This document shows positions 42,795 to 51,129 of a stretch of 64,000 nt of DNA, piece by piece; the stretch's first letter is position 1, and the number at the start of each line of letters is the position of its first letter. Both the position numbers and the translations under genes were made by a program. Location: assembly GCF_011516925.1 (NCBI RefSeq), contig NZ_WOTG01000004.1, positions 90,894-154,893 on the forward strand. The letters are read 5' to 3'. The DNA comes from Acetobacter fabarum (lineage in GTDB: Bacteria; Pseudomonadota; Alphaproteobacteria; Acetobacterales; Acetobacteraceae). The notes beneath the pieces were generated by a model. The model had not been told where the DNA came from and did not search any database. It worked only from the letters and a program-made list of their open reading frames with translations.

Positions 42795-44219
42795 GTGAGT
42801 CTGGACCCGCAACCCTCCTCGCCTGTCGAGGCATCTGTATCCGCTCTTTCCGGTGTGATGGAGGCGGTACGCGGTGCCATTGCCAGCCCCCGGCATGATG
42901 TGCCGGTCGGGCTGCTGGAAGGGCGGGTCACCGGGCTTTCGGGGCTGTCTGTCTCTCTGAGCGGGTTGCGGGATTTTACCGGCGTAGGCGACCGCGTGAC
43001 CATTTACGGGCTAGATGGGCGGCAGACGCAGGCCGAAATTGTGGCCTTTGCGCAGGATATTGCCATTGCCATGCCCTTTGGCTCGCTGGAGGGCATTGGT
43101 TCGGGCTGCCGGGCAACCTTTTTACTGTATGATCAGGAGCAGCGCCGCCGCAGGGCGGGGGGTACGCTCATGGTCAATGCTGGCTGGCAGGGCCGGGTGG
43201 TGGACCCCATGGGCCGCCCGATGGATGGCAAAGGCCCGCTGCCATCCGAGGGCACGGCCCAGCGCCTCCATGCCGCCCCGCCCGAGGCCGCCATGCGTGC
43301 GCGCCTTGGCCCGCGCATAGACCTTGGGGTGCGTGCGCTCAACCTGTTTACCACCTGCCGCGAGGGCCAGCGCCTTGGCCTGTTTGCAGGCTCGGGCGTG
43401 GGTAAATCCACCCTTATGGGCATGCTCGCGCGGGATACGGCGTGCGATGTGGCCGTTATTGCGCTGGTAGGGGAACGTGGGCGCGAAGTGCGCGAGTTTG
43501 TGGAGGATGATCTGGGGCCGGAGGGGCTGGCCAAGTCCGTTGTGGTAGTTGCCACGTCCGACACATCCCCCCTTATGCGGCGTGAAGCAGCCTATGCCGC
43601 CATGGCCGTGGCCGAGCACTTCCGCGATCAGGGTAAATCGGTGCTGATGCTGATGGATAGCGTAACCCGCTTTTGTCAGGCCCTGCGTGAGATTGGCCTG
43701 TCCTCGGGCGAGCCACCGGCCACGCGCGGTTATCCGCCCAGTGTTTTTGCCGAACTGCCCCGCCTGCTGGAACGCGCAGGCCCGGGGCTTATGGACGAGC
43801 ACGGCCATGCAGGGCAGATGACCGCCATGTTCTCCGTGCTGGTGGAAGGGGACGACCAGAACGAACCCGTGGCCGATGCCGTGCGCGGTATTCTGGACGG
43901 GCACGTGGTGCTGGAGCGCCGTATTGCGGAATCTGGCCGTTACCCTGCGGTTAACGTGCTGCGCTCGCTCTCGCGCACCGTGCCGGGATGCCTGACGGAG
44001 GAGGAGAACCAGCTTGTGCTGCAAGCCCGCTCCTGCCTGTCCACCTGGGATGAAATGCAGGATATGGTGCGCCTGGGTGCGTACCGCCCCGGCAACGACC
44101 AGCGTGTGGACGAAGCCATTCGCGTAGCCCCGGCGGTGGAGGAAATGCTGAAGCAGCGCAAGGGCGAGCGCGCGACCCTGCCCGAAAGCTTTGATGCCCT
44201 GCGGGGCGCATTATCGTAG
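42795..44219 (+). CDS. fliI: Flagellum-specific export ATPase FliI
   Basis: 474 aa from GTG 42795 (a TTG at 42783 is also in frame). FliI is the F1-beta-like hexameric ATPase of the export apparatus. Walker A is GLFAGSGVGKST (about 196-206), the catalytic EAAYAAM-like region MRREAAYAAMAVAEHFRDQG follows, Walker B is VLMLMDSVTRF, and YPPSVFAELPRLLERAG and LSRTVPGCL are family motifs. It forms an operon with fliJ, 10 bp downstream. The separation from fliH (in the fliF operon) is a local arrangement. Confidence 0.95.
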   Translation: MSLDPQPSSPVEASVSALSGVMEAVRGAIASPRHDVPVGLLEGRVTGLSGLSVSLSGLRDFTGVGDRVTIYGLDGRQTQAEIVAFAQDIAIAMPFGSLEGIGSGCRATFLLYDQEQRRRRAGGTLMVNAGWQGRVVDPMGRPMDGKGPLPSEGTAQRLHAAPPEAAMRARLGPRIDLGVRALNLFTTCREGQRLGLFAGSGVGKSTLMGMLARDTACDVAVIALVGERGREVREFVEDDLGPEGLAKSVVVVATSDTSPLMRREAAYAAMAVAEHFRDQGKSVLMLMDSVTRFCQALREIGLSSGEPPATRGYPPSVFAELPRLLERAGPGLMDEHGHAGQMTAMFSVLVEGDDQNEPVADAVRGILDGHVVLERRIAESGRYPAVNVLRSLSRTVPGCLTEEENQLVLQARSCLSTWDEMQDMVRLGAYRPGNDQRVDEAIRVAPAVEEMLKQRKGERATLPESFDALRGALS

Positions 44220-44229
44220 CTGATCCCGC

Positions 44230-44655
44230 ATGAGCAGCGCGCGAATCCGCTCCCTGCACGCGCTTATCCGCGTGCGCAAGAAGGAGGTGGACGAGGCCCG
44301 CGCAGGCATGGCCCGTGCGCTGGCGGCCGAAAGTGCGGCTCTGGCCGACCTGGAGCGGCAGTTGACCCAGATTGAAGTGGAGCGGGATGAGGCCGAGGGC
44401 GATGCCGGGCGTGAGTCCTTCCGCCTGTGGCTGCCCATAGCGCAGGAAAACGTGGCACGGGCCGAGCAGGTTGTGCTCAGGACACGTAACGATTCCATGC
44501 GGGTGCGTGAGGAGCTGATTCAGGCCAACGCTGCATTCAAGGCCGCGCAGACCCTGCTGGAGAAGCGGGAGGAGGAAGAGCGCGTTCTGCTGGCCCGGCG
44601 CGAACAGGCGGAGCTGGACGATCTGGCCCGGCGTGCCCGCCCGTTTTTTCTGTAA
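44230..44655 (+). CDS. fliJ: Flagellar export protein FliJ
   Basis: 141 aa, almost entirely coiled coil (RVRKKEVDEARAGMARALAAESAALADLERQL, then LEKREEEERVLLARREQAELDDLARR). FliJ is the stalk that enters the FliI ring and contacts FlhA, and it helps recycle chaperones. Identification rests on length, coiled-coil character and position directly after fliI, which is the usual pairing. Confidence 0.88.
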   Translation: MSSARIRSLHALIRVRKKEVDEARAGMARALAAESAALADLERQLTQIEVERDEAEGDAGRESFRLWLPIAQENVARAEQVVLRTRNDSMRVREELIQANAAFKAAQTLLEKREEEERVLLARREQAELDDLARRARPFFL

Positions 44656-44852
44656 GTTCAGGCAAGGTCCATTGTTTGGCGGCCATAAACGCCAAAGCCA
44701 TGAAAAAACGATGGCAATTGGCTCTTTTCTTATGTTTGATCCTTGAGAAAGCGGAGTGCGCCCGCTATCGCTTACAGATCATAAGGGGCTGACAGTGATC
44801 GTGTACCATGCGACCCGTTTCTCCCCACACTCGTGAGTGATTAGGAAAACGT

Positions 44853-45617
44853 ATGCAACAGACAGAGCTGCAACCCGCAAAGATTTTTATTGCGACCCCG
44901 TGCTTTGGCGGGATGGTTACGCAGGAGTATATGGAATCCATCATTGCTTGCGCCGGTGTGCTTCAGGTTCCCATGACCCTGTCCCTGCTGGGGGACGATG
45001 CCATGATCAGCCGTGCACGCAATACCCTGATGCACAAGTTCCTCACTCTGTCTGACGCAACACACCTTCTGTTCATTGATGCCGATATTGGTTTCCCGGC
45101 CGAAGCACCAGCCCGCCTGCTGGCGGCTGGCAAGGATGTCGTGGCCGGGGCCTACCCGATTCGTCAGTATTTCTGGGACAAGACCACGCAGGAAAACATG
45201 CTCCATGGCGAACCGCAGGATACCGCATCCCTGCGCTATGTGGGCGAGACCGAGGCCATGCACCAGCAGATTGAAAAAGGCCCGATGGTTAAAACGCATT
45301 ACGCGGGTACGGGTTTCATGCTGATCAGCCGTGGTGCGCTTGAGCGGATGGTCAAGGCTTACCCCGAGACAGCCTACACCCGCATAGACGCCGCCAACGG
45401 CGAAACAGGCAGCACCGCCTACGCCCTGTTTGATGGCAGCATCGACCCCGAAACCGGAACCTACCAGAGCGAGGACTTCACCTTCTGCCGCCGCTGGCGC
45501 GAAATTGGGGGCGAAGTCTGGCTGGATACATCCATCAATCTGACACATGCAGGCCGCGCCGCGTTCCACGGCAAGCCGGGCTGCCGTGTTGGCATGGTTC
45601 ACCACAAGGGCGCCTAA
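44853..45617 (+). CDS. Family 2-type glycosyltransferase
   Basis: 254 aa, no signal peptide. A GT-A pattern is visible: AKIFIATPCFGGMVTQEYMESI at the start, SRARNTLMHKFL, then HLLFIDADIGFPAEAP with the DxD metal motif, YPIRQYFWDKT, and SEDFTFCRRWREIGGEVWLDTSINLTHAG (ED catalytic region and the conserved TH near the end). Substrate unknown. It starts a run with motB-motA-fliK-flgD (17 bp to motB), so its product probably acts on a flagellar component. AGGAAAACGT upstream supplies the ribosome site. Confidence 0.82.
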   Translation: MQQTELQPAKIFIATPCFGGMVTQEYMESIIACAGVLQVPMTLSLLGDDAMISRARNTLMHKFLTLSDATHLLFIDADIGFPAEAPARLLAAGKDVVAGAYPIRQYFWDKTTQENMLHGEPQDTASLRYVGETEAMHQQIEKGPMVKTHYAGTGFMLISRGALERMVKAYPETAYTRIDAANGETGSTAYALFDGSIDPETGTYQSEDFTFCRRWREIGGEVWLDTSINLTHAGRAAFHGKPGCRVGMVHHKGA

Positions 45618-45634
45618 GGTCGCAATAGCACCAC

Positions 45635-46996
45635 ATGCCAGATAACAAAAAACGGCCCGTTATTATCAAACGTGTGTCCGATTCCGGCGAACATGGCCAC
45701 CACGGTGGCGCATGGAAGATTGCGTACGCCGACTTCATGACGGCCATGATGGCCTTCTTTCTGGTCATGTGGCTGCTGAATGCGACAACAGAGGAGCAGC
45801 GTAAGGGTATTGCGCAGTTCTTTAACCCCATGGCGGAAAAAGACACCCGCCTTGGCTCCTCCAACGGTATGCTCGAAACATCGCCTTCTCCCCTGACTGC
45901 AGGGACCACCCTGCGCAAGGTCAAGGATGGGGATGCCCCGGAGGATGACGGTGGCGAGCAGCCCGGTGCGAGGGATGCCCCCCGTCGTTCGGAAGAAGGC
46001 GGCTCCCCCGATAATATTACCCGTGGGCTCAAAGCGCACCTGACCCCCGCATCCCCCGCCATTATTCCCGTTGGCGGGCCGGAAAGTGGGGGCGGTAAAA
46101 GCATAGGCACCGTTGGCGTGGATAACCCCGTGGCTGCTGCGGCCGAGCAGTCCAAGATCGACAACATGGTGCAGGGGCTTGAACAGTCCGTGGCGCAGAA
46201 CCCCGATACGCAGGACGCGGCCAAGAACATGACCGTCTCCTTCGGGCGGGATGATATTCGCATTGAACTGCGCGACGCCAACAACACCCCCATGTTCGAC
46301 ACGGCTTCCGCCACCCCCAATGCTGCCGGGCGCAAGATGCTGGAGCAGATTGGCGCGTGGCTGGCCCCCATGCCGGAGCAGCTCTCCATTGTGGGGTACA
46401 CGGATGCGGATCAGTACCGCACCACCAAGCATGGTACGGGTATGTCCAACTGGACCCTGTCCGCCCAGCGGGCCGATGGCGCGCGGGAGGTGCTGGTCAA
46501 GGCAGGGTACCCGGACCGTAATATTCTAAGCGTATCCGGTCGTGCAGACCGGGACCTGGCTTTGCCGGCAGACCCCGGCTCCGCCGCCAACCGGCGCGTG
46601 GTGCTTATTCTGCACCGCCGCTTTGTTAATCCGGGGGCCGATGGCGGGGCGATTGTACCGCTACCCGCTGGTGGTGCCGCGCCCGCAGCGCAGCCCCCCG
46701 CCGGGCAGGCTGACCAGCCTGCAACCCCGCCAGCGGCCCCGGCAGGGAATGCGCCCTCCGCCCCGGCTGGAGGGCAGGCTCCCGCTACGGCCCCCGCAGC
46801 ACAGGCTCCGGCAACTCCGGCGCCGGCGGCAGCACCAGCCGCACCAGCCCCCGCCACGCCCGCCGTGCGGCGTAACCGGGGTGTGCGGGTGCGTAGCGTA
46901 ACACGGCCCAGAGCGCCGCAGGGCCAGCCGGCCCAGCCGCCAGTGGACCAGCCTTTTCAACCCTCGCAGGATACGTGGACACCCGCGCCGCAGTAA
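45635..46996 (+). CDS. motB: Flagellar stator protein MotB
   Basis: 453 aa. The proton-accepting Asp33 is in WKIAYADFMTAMMAFFLVMWLL, the single membrane helix. A plug/linker of about 180 residues follows, then the OmpA/Pal-type peptidoglycan-binding domain (MFDTASATPNAAGRKMLEQIGAWL, LSIVGYTDADQYR, SNWTLSAQRADGAREVLVKAGY, VSGRADRDLAL..ANRRVVLILHRRF). The last 115 residues are an Ala/Pro-rich tail with basic patches, unusual for MotB. motB precedes motA, reversed from the enteric order. Confidence 0.95.
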   Translation: MPDNKKRPVIIKRVSDSGEHGHHGGAWKIAYADFMTAMMAFFLVMWLLNATTEEQRKGIAQFFNPMAEKDTRLGSSNGMLETSPSPLTAGTTLRKVKDGDAPEDDGGEQPGARDAPRRSEEGGSPDNITRGLKAHLTPASPAIIPVGGPESGGGKSIGTVGVDNPVAAAAEQSKIDNMVQGLEQSVAQNPDTQDAAKNMTVSFGRDDIRIELRDANNTPMFDTASATPNAAGRKMLEQIGAWLAPMPEQLSIVGYTDADQYRTTKHGTGMSNWTLSAQRADGAREVLVKAGYPDRNILSVSGRADRDLALPADPGSAANRRVVLILHRRFVNPGADGGAIVPLPAGGAAPAAQPPAGQADQPATPPAAPAGNAPSAPAGGQAPATAPAAQAPATPAPAAAPAAPAPATPAVRRNRGVRVRSVTRPRAPQGQPAQPPVDQPFQPSQDTWTPAPQ

Positions 46997-47077
46997 CCCG
47001 CCCGTAACACGATGATGACCGTGCCGCAGGCAATGTGTGCCCGCCTGGTGCAAGTAGATGGAAGTGGAGACCGTTAA

Positions 47078-47965
47078 ATGCTGTTCATCGGGGGGCTCAT
47101 TTTTGCGCTGCTCTGCGTATTTGGTTCGTTTGTGGCATCCGGGGGGGCACTTGCACCCCTTATCATGTCCATGCCGTTCGAACTGCTGACCATTCTTGGG
47201 GCCGCGGTGGGTATTTTTGTCATGTCCAACTCCAAGGACGTGCTCAAGGAGTTCCCGCATTACCTGCGCCGGACCATCAAAGGGCCACGTTACAACAAGG
47301 CGGCCTATACGGAGCTGCTGGTCACGCTATTCCGCTTTATGCGGCTGGCGCAGGCCAAGGGCAACATGGCGCTTGAAGAACATATTGAAAACCCGAACGA
47401 CAGCAGCATTTTTGCCCTCTCCCCCAATGTGCGGGACGATGTGCCAACCCGTGCGCTGATCTGCGATTACCTGCGTCTGGTCAGCCTGAACATGGATGAC
47501 GCCTACCAGCTTGATGAAGTCATGGCGCGTGAGCTCAAAAAGAACCTGAGCGAAGAGCTGCATACTTCCGAAAGCCTGCAAAGCATTGCAGACGCCCTGC
47601 CAGCCCTTGGCATTGTGGCCGCCGTGCTCGGGGTTATCAAAACCATGGCCTCGATCAGCAAGCCGCCGGTCATTCTGGGTGAGATGATTGCAGGTGCTCT
47701 TGTCGGGACCTTTCTCGGGGTGCTTTTGTCTTATGGCGTTGTGGCCCCACTTTCGTCTAGAATGCGCGATGTGGTCACGCAGGACGCACGGTACCAGGAC
47801 CTGATCCGCACGGTATTTGTGGCGCATCTGCAAGGCAACCCGCCGCAGATCTGCGCGGAAATCGGGCGTAAGGACATACCCCATGCGTTTATGCCAACCT
47901 TTGCCGAGCTGGATTCTGCCTTGTCCGAGGCCAGCAACCCCGGCGCCGCCGCAGCGGCGGCCTGA
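47078..47965 (+). CDS. motA: Flagellar stator protein MotA
   Basis: 295 aa. Four transmembrane helices and the large cytoplasmic loop typical of MotA. Motifs: LTILGAAVGIFVMSNSKDVLKEFPHYL, LLVTLFRFMRLAQAKGNMALEEHIENPNDSSIF (charged torque region), and LPALGIVAAVLGVIKTMASISKPPVILGEMIAGALVGTFLGVLLSYGVVAPLSSRM with the conserved Pro residues. It pairs with MotB to form the proton channel. The Ala-rich end is species-specific. Confidence 0.96.
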   Translation: MLFIGGLIFALLCVFGSFVASGGALAPLIMSMPFELLTILGAAVGIFVMSNSKDVLKEFPHYLRRTIKGPRYNKAAYTELLVTLFRFMRLAQAKGNMALEEHIENPNDSSIFALSPNVRDDVPTRALICDYLRLVSLNMDDAYQLDEVMARELKKNLSEELHTSESLQSIADALPALGIVAAVLGVIKTMASISKPPVILGEMIAGALVGTFLGVLLSYGVVAPLSSRMRDVVTQDARYQDLIRTVFVAHLQGNPPQICAEIGRKDIPHAFMPTFAELDSALSEASNPGAAAAAA

Positions 47966-48013
47966 GCGTAAGGGAATGTTGGCGGCGCATCCGCTGGCGG
48001 GAGGGAGCAAGTA

Positions 48014-50047
48014 ATGGGTATTAAATCTACAAGTGGGTCCAACCTGAGCGAAAACGCACAGGAAGCACCACTCTCCTCCCTGCTGGCTGCCATTGCGTCG
48101 CGCAGCACCACGGCTGTTGCCTCCAGCCCCTCCGGGCAGAACAGTGGTTTTGCGGCGGTGCTCAAAAGCATGTCCGCCCCAGCCACGACCACGCAGGCGC
48201 GTGCGACCACCACACAGCCCGACAACAGCAGCGCGCAGCAGGCGGACCCGGACCAGACCGACACCACAGCAGACAACACCGCCAGCCAGAGCAGCGCCAC
48301 GCCCGCCCAGTCCGGCGCGCATACGGCGGCGGATGCAAAACACACCACAGCCAGTGCAAAGGCTGGTAAGGCCAGCGCCAGCAAGGCCGCAGCAACCACC
48401 CAGACCCAGAGCACCAAAGCCCAGAAAAGCCAGTCCGGCAGCAATGATGCCGATACAACGGCTGCGGCAGACAGCACGGCCGATACCGCCAGTGCCACCA
48501 CAGCGGATGCCGGGCAAAGCGGGCAGAGCACAACGGTCTGGAGCATGGCGGAAATGCTGCTGCAAATGGCCATGCAGGGTGCTGCCACCGCGCAGGATAC
48601 AGCCCAGAGCGTTGCCGGAGCACAGGCCGGGGCCGACACCACAACAGGGACCGACGCCACGCAGGGGGATGCCGCACAGGTTGCCACCACACTGGCCGCA
48701 TCCATACAGGCCAGCACCGGGCAGGATACCGGCGCACTCGCCCCGGCAAGCGTGTTGCAGGGGGCGGTTCAGGCCGCGGCAGATGCATTTGGGGGGCTGG
48801 GCCTGTCCACCGTTGCCGGGCAGAGCGGTTCTGTCTCCCTGACTGCGGGGCTGAGTGGCCTGCCCATGGGGCTTGCCTCTGCCGTGGCGCAGCCGAGCAC
48901 CAGTGTTGCCGGTGCCGGGTTTGCCAGCCTGTCCGCCCTGGGCAGCGCGCAGGCCGTACCAGTGACGCAGGCCACGTTGGCCCAGAGCGTTACCGCCAGT
49001 GCCGCTGCAAGCGGGGTTATGGGCGCAGGCAGTAATGGTGTGCATGCCAATGCGGCGTCCCTTACTGCGGCTACGGGTGCCGCCAGTCAGGCTGCCAGTG
49101 TGCAGGCCACAGCCACCGGAGCAGCTACGGATACCGCCCAGCAGGTGGCGTTAACGCTCCAGCAGGTTGCCGCAGCGGTGAGCAACGTGAGCGTAACCCA
49201 GACCGCAGGGCAGAGCACACAGGCGCAGGATAGTGTTACCGGGCTTTCCCTTACGGCTGATGCAACCGGTGGTCTGGCCTCTGGGGCCACGACAGCCATG
49301 GTGGCACTGGGCAGCACTGTGCAGGAGGCCACGGGCCAGAACCAATCCGGTTTTTCCGACCAGTCCGGCACAGGAGCTGAGGCGGAAGGGCAGGCCCTGC
49401 TGGCCGATGGTGCCGCTACCACCAGTACGCTGGCGCAGGAGGCCGCACAGGGGGCTTCCAGCTTTGCCTCTACGCTGGGTTCGGCGCTGGATAGCGGGCG
49501 TACCGCACAGGCCACCCCCGCGCAGGCGACAGCCACCCCCACCACCACGACGGCGGAAGATGGTACGGCCACGGGCCTGTTCTCCCTCGCCAGTGCGGAT
49601 ACGGGTGTGTCCATGACGGTCATGACCGCCGATTCCACCCCCGTTCATGTGCGTGTGCAGGGGAGTGATGGCGTGACCACCGGCGTTGTGCTGCAAAGCG
49701 AGGATGCCGCAACCGCGCACCATCTGGCCAACACCCGGCACGAGCTTGTTGCAGCATTGGATGCGGCGGGTGTAAACGTAGGGCAGATCAAGATTGATGT
49801 TGTGAGTGCGAGCGACACCAGCAACAATGCCAGCCAGCAGGATAATGGCAGTGCCGCAGGCGGCGCTTTTGGTGGGGCGGATACCAGCGCGGGGCAGGGT
49901 GGCAACCAGTCTTCGGGCGGGAATGCCTGGACCAGCAGCGCCCTGCCAGCCACCCAGGGTCTGGCGGCGGAGCAGGCGCAGGTGGGGGGGGCAGATGCCA
50001 CCACCACGCGCACGTATGATGGACGTGGGGTTAACATTACCGCCTGA
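48014..50047 (+). CDS. fliK: Flagellar hook-length control protein FliK
   Basis: 677 aa, large for FliK. An extremely Ala/Thr/Gln/Ser-rich disordered region fills residues 1-500. A compact C-terminal domain (VSMTVMTADSTPVHVRVQGSDGVTTGVVLQSEDAATAHHLANTRHELVAALDAAGVNVGQIKIDVVSASD) matches the FliK C-terminal switch domain. FliK is exported as a ruler and flips substrate specificity of FlhB from hook to filament. Position before flgD, the usual pairing, supports the call. GGGAGG precedes the start. Confidence 0.85.
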   Translation: MGIKSTSGSNLSENAQEAPLSSLLAAIASRSTTAVASSPSGQNSGFAAVLKSMSAPATTTQARATTTQPDNSSAQQADPDQTDTTADNTASQSSATPAQSGAHTAADAKHTTASAKAGKASASKAAATTQTQSTKAQKSQSGSNDADTTAAADSTADTASATTADAGQSGQSTTVWSMAEMLLQMAMQGAATAQDTAQSVAGAQAGADTTTGTDATQGDAAQVATTLAASIQASTGQDTGALAPASVLQGAVQAAADAFGGLGLSTVAGQSGSVSLTAGLSGLPMGLASAVAQPSTSVAGAGFASLSALGSAQAVPVTQATLAQSVTASAAASGVMGAGSNGVHANAASLTAATGAASQAASVQATATGAATDTAQQVALTLQQVAAAVSNVSVTQTAGQSTQAQDSVTGLSLTADATGGLASGATTAMVALGSTVQEATGQNQSGFSDQSGTGAEAEGQALLADGAATTSTLAQEAAQGASSFASTLGSALDSGRTAQATPAQATATPTTTTAEDGTATGLFSLASADTGVSMTVMTADSTPVHVRVQGSDGVTTGVVLQSEDAATAHHLANTRHELVAALDAAGVNVGQIKIDVVSASDTSNNASQQDNGSAAGGAFGGADTSAGQGGNQSSGGNAWTSSALPATQGLAAEQAQVGGADATTTRTYDGRGVNITA

Positions 50048-50086
50048 CCCGGGCGCTTTACAGGCAGACAGGAAGGAAGCGGGCAC

Positions 50087-50887
50087 ATGTCCACGACATC
50101 ACTGACAACCAACGAGTACAACCTGCTTTCGGCCGCGGAATCGACGGCAAAAAGCTCGGCGGCCACGTCTGGCTCGTCGTCTTCATCCTCGTCTTCCACG
50201 TCGAGCACGGCTGCGCTGTCTTCGCTTGCCAATAACTACACCACGTTCCTGACCCTGCTGACCACGCAGCTCCAGCATCAGGACCCCAGCAGCCCCATGA
50301 GCTCGGACTCGTTTACCAGCGAGCTGGTGCAGTTTGCCGGGGTGGAACAGCAGGTGCAGACCAACTCCAAGCTTTCCTCGCTCATTTCCCTGAACGAGAG
50401 CGGGCAGCTGAGTGCGGATAGCGCCCTTGTGGGTTCGCAGGCAACGGCCAACAGCACCACCCTGCCGTTGCAGAACAGCTCGGCCACCCTCAACTACAAA
50501 GGCAGCTCGGGGCAGACCGTGGCCATTGCCGTGTCCAATTCGGCGGGGACCATTGTCAAGGACGATCTGGTTACCGCCAGCAGCGGCACCAATACCTGGA
50601 CATGGGACGGCACGGACAACAACGGCAACAAGCTGTCCGACGGCGCTTACAGCGTTGCGGTCAAGACCATGGATTCCTCGGGCAATACGTCCGATGTGTC
50701 CTTTACTGTTACGGGTACCATTACCGGTATCCAGACCGGTACCAACGACATGGAAGTGCAGATGGGTGGGGCGACAATCCCCATGAGCCAGCTTGTCAAC
50801 GTGTCCAGCACGTCCAAGTCTTCTTCTTCCTCATCGTCCTCTTCCTCGTCCGATACGGACACGGATACGTCCTCAACCGGGTCGTAA
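50087..50887 (+). CDS. flgD: Flagellar hook assembly protein FlgD
   Basis: 266 aa. FlgD is the hook cap scaffold. The N-terminal region has NNYTTFLTLLTTQLQHQDPSSPMSSDSFTSELVQFAGVEQQVQTNSKLSSL, the diagnostic FlgD segment. The Ig-like insert follows (GQTVAIAVSNSAGTIVKDD, TWDGTDNNGNKLSDGAYSVAV). The C-terminus is a Ser-rich run then alternating Asp/Thr, not usual for FlgD. It ends the motB-motA-fliK-flgD run and is followed by the terminator at 50895-50926. Confidence 0.95.
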   Translation: MSTTSLTTNEYNLLSAAESTAKSSAATSGSSSSSSSSTSSTAALSSLANNYTTFLTLLTTQLQHQDPSSPMSSDSFTSELVQFAGVEQQVQTNSKLSSLISLNESGQLSADSALVGSQATANSTTLPLQNSSATLNYKGSSGQTVAIAVSNSAGTIVKDDLVTASSGTNTWTWDGTDNNGNKLSDGAYSVAVKTMDSSGNTSDVSFTVTGTITGIQTGTNDMEVQMGGATIPMSQLVNVSSTSKSSSSSSSSSSSDTDTDTSSTGS

Positions 50888-50894
50888 GGCATGC

Positions 50895-50926
50895 AGGGGT
50901 GTGACAGTGCCACACCCCTTTTTTTT
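50895..50926 (+). terminator. Intrinsic terminator after flgD
   Basis: AGGGGTGTG (50895-50903) pairs with CACACCCCT (50911-50919), followed by a run of eight T (50919-50926). A standard strong terminator. Confidence 0.9.
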
Positions 50927-51053
50927 CTCCCCCACTGCGCCAGAGCGGATGATGCCGGGGAGTATATGTTTTTTTTAAAGCCCCAAAATTGGCCAGCCCA
51001 AGCGTTAAGGTGGGCGGTTTTCTACACATGTTAGAATAAATCTGACATATGTC

Positions 51054-51069
51054 TTAACATTAAATTGAC
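51054..51069. promoter_or_regulatory. Possible CtrA-type box upstream of the second mcp
   Basis: TTAA-N7-TTGAC, one base off the CtrA consensus TTAA-N7-TTAAC, about 60-75 bp before the mcp start in an AT-rich leader. Confidence 0.25.
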
Positions 51070-51079
51070 GAACCGGGGG

Positions 51080-51107
51080 TAAAACCGGCTATGCCTTGCG
51101 CTGATAA
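51080..51107 (+). promoter_or_regulatory. Sigma-28-like promoter of the second mcp
   Basis: TAAA (51080-51083), a 16-base spacer, then GCTGATAA (51100-51107), against the flagellar sigma-28 consensus TAAA-N15-GCCGATAA. The spacer is one base long (or AAAA with 15). It would place the transcript start about 15 bp before ATG 51130, and chemoreceptor genes are common sigma-28 targets. Confidence 0.45.
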
Positions 51108-51129
51108 CTGGCATTAAGGCGGAAAAATT

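Noticed and set aside
44675..44696. Inverted repeat TTTGGCG/CGCCAAA after fliJ as a terminator
   Set aside because: Only 7 bp with an 8-base loop and no U tract; too weak to list as a feature.
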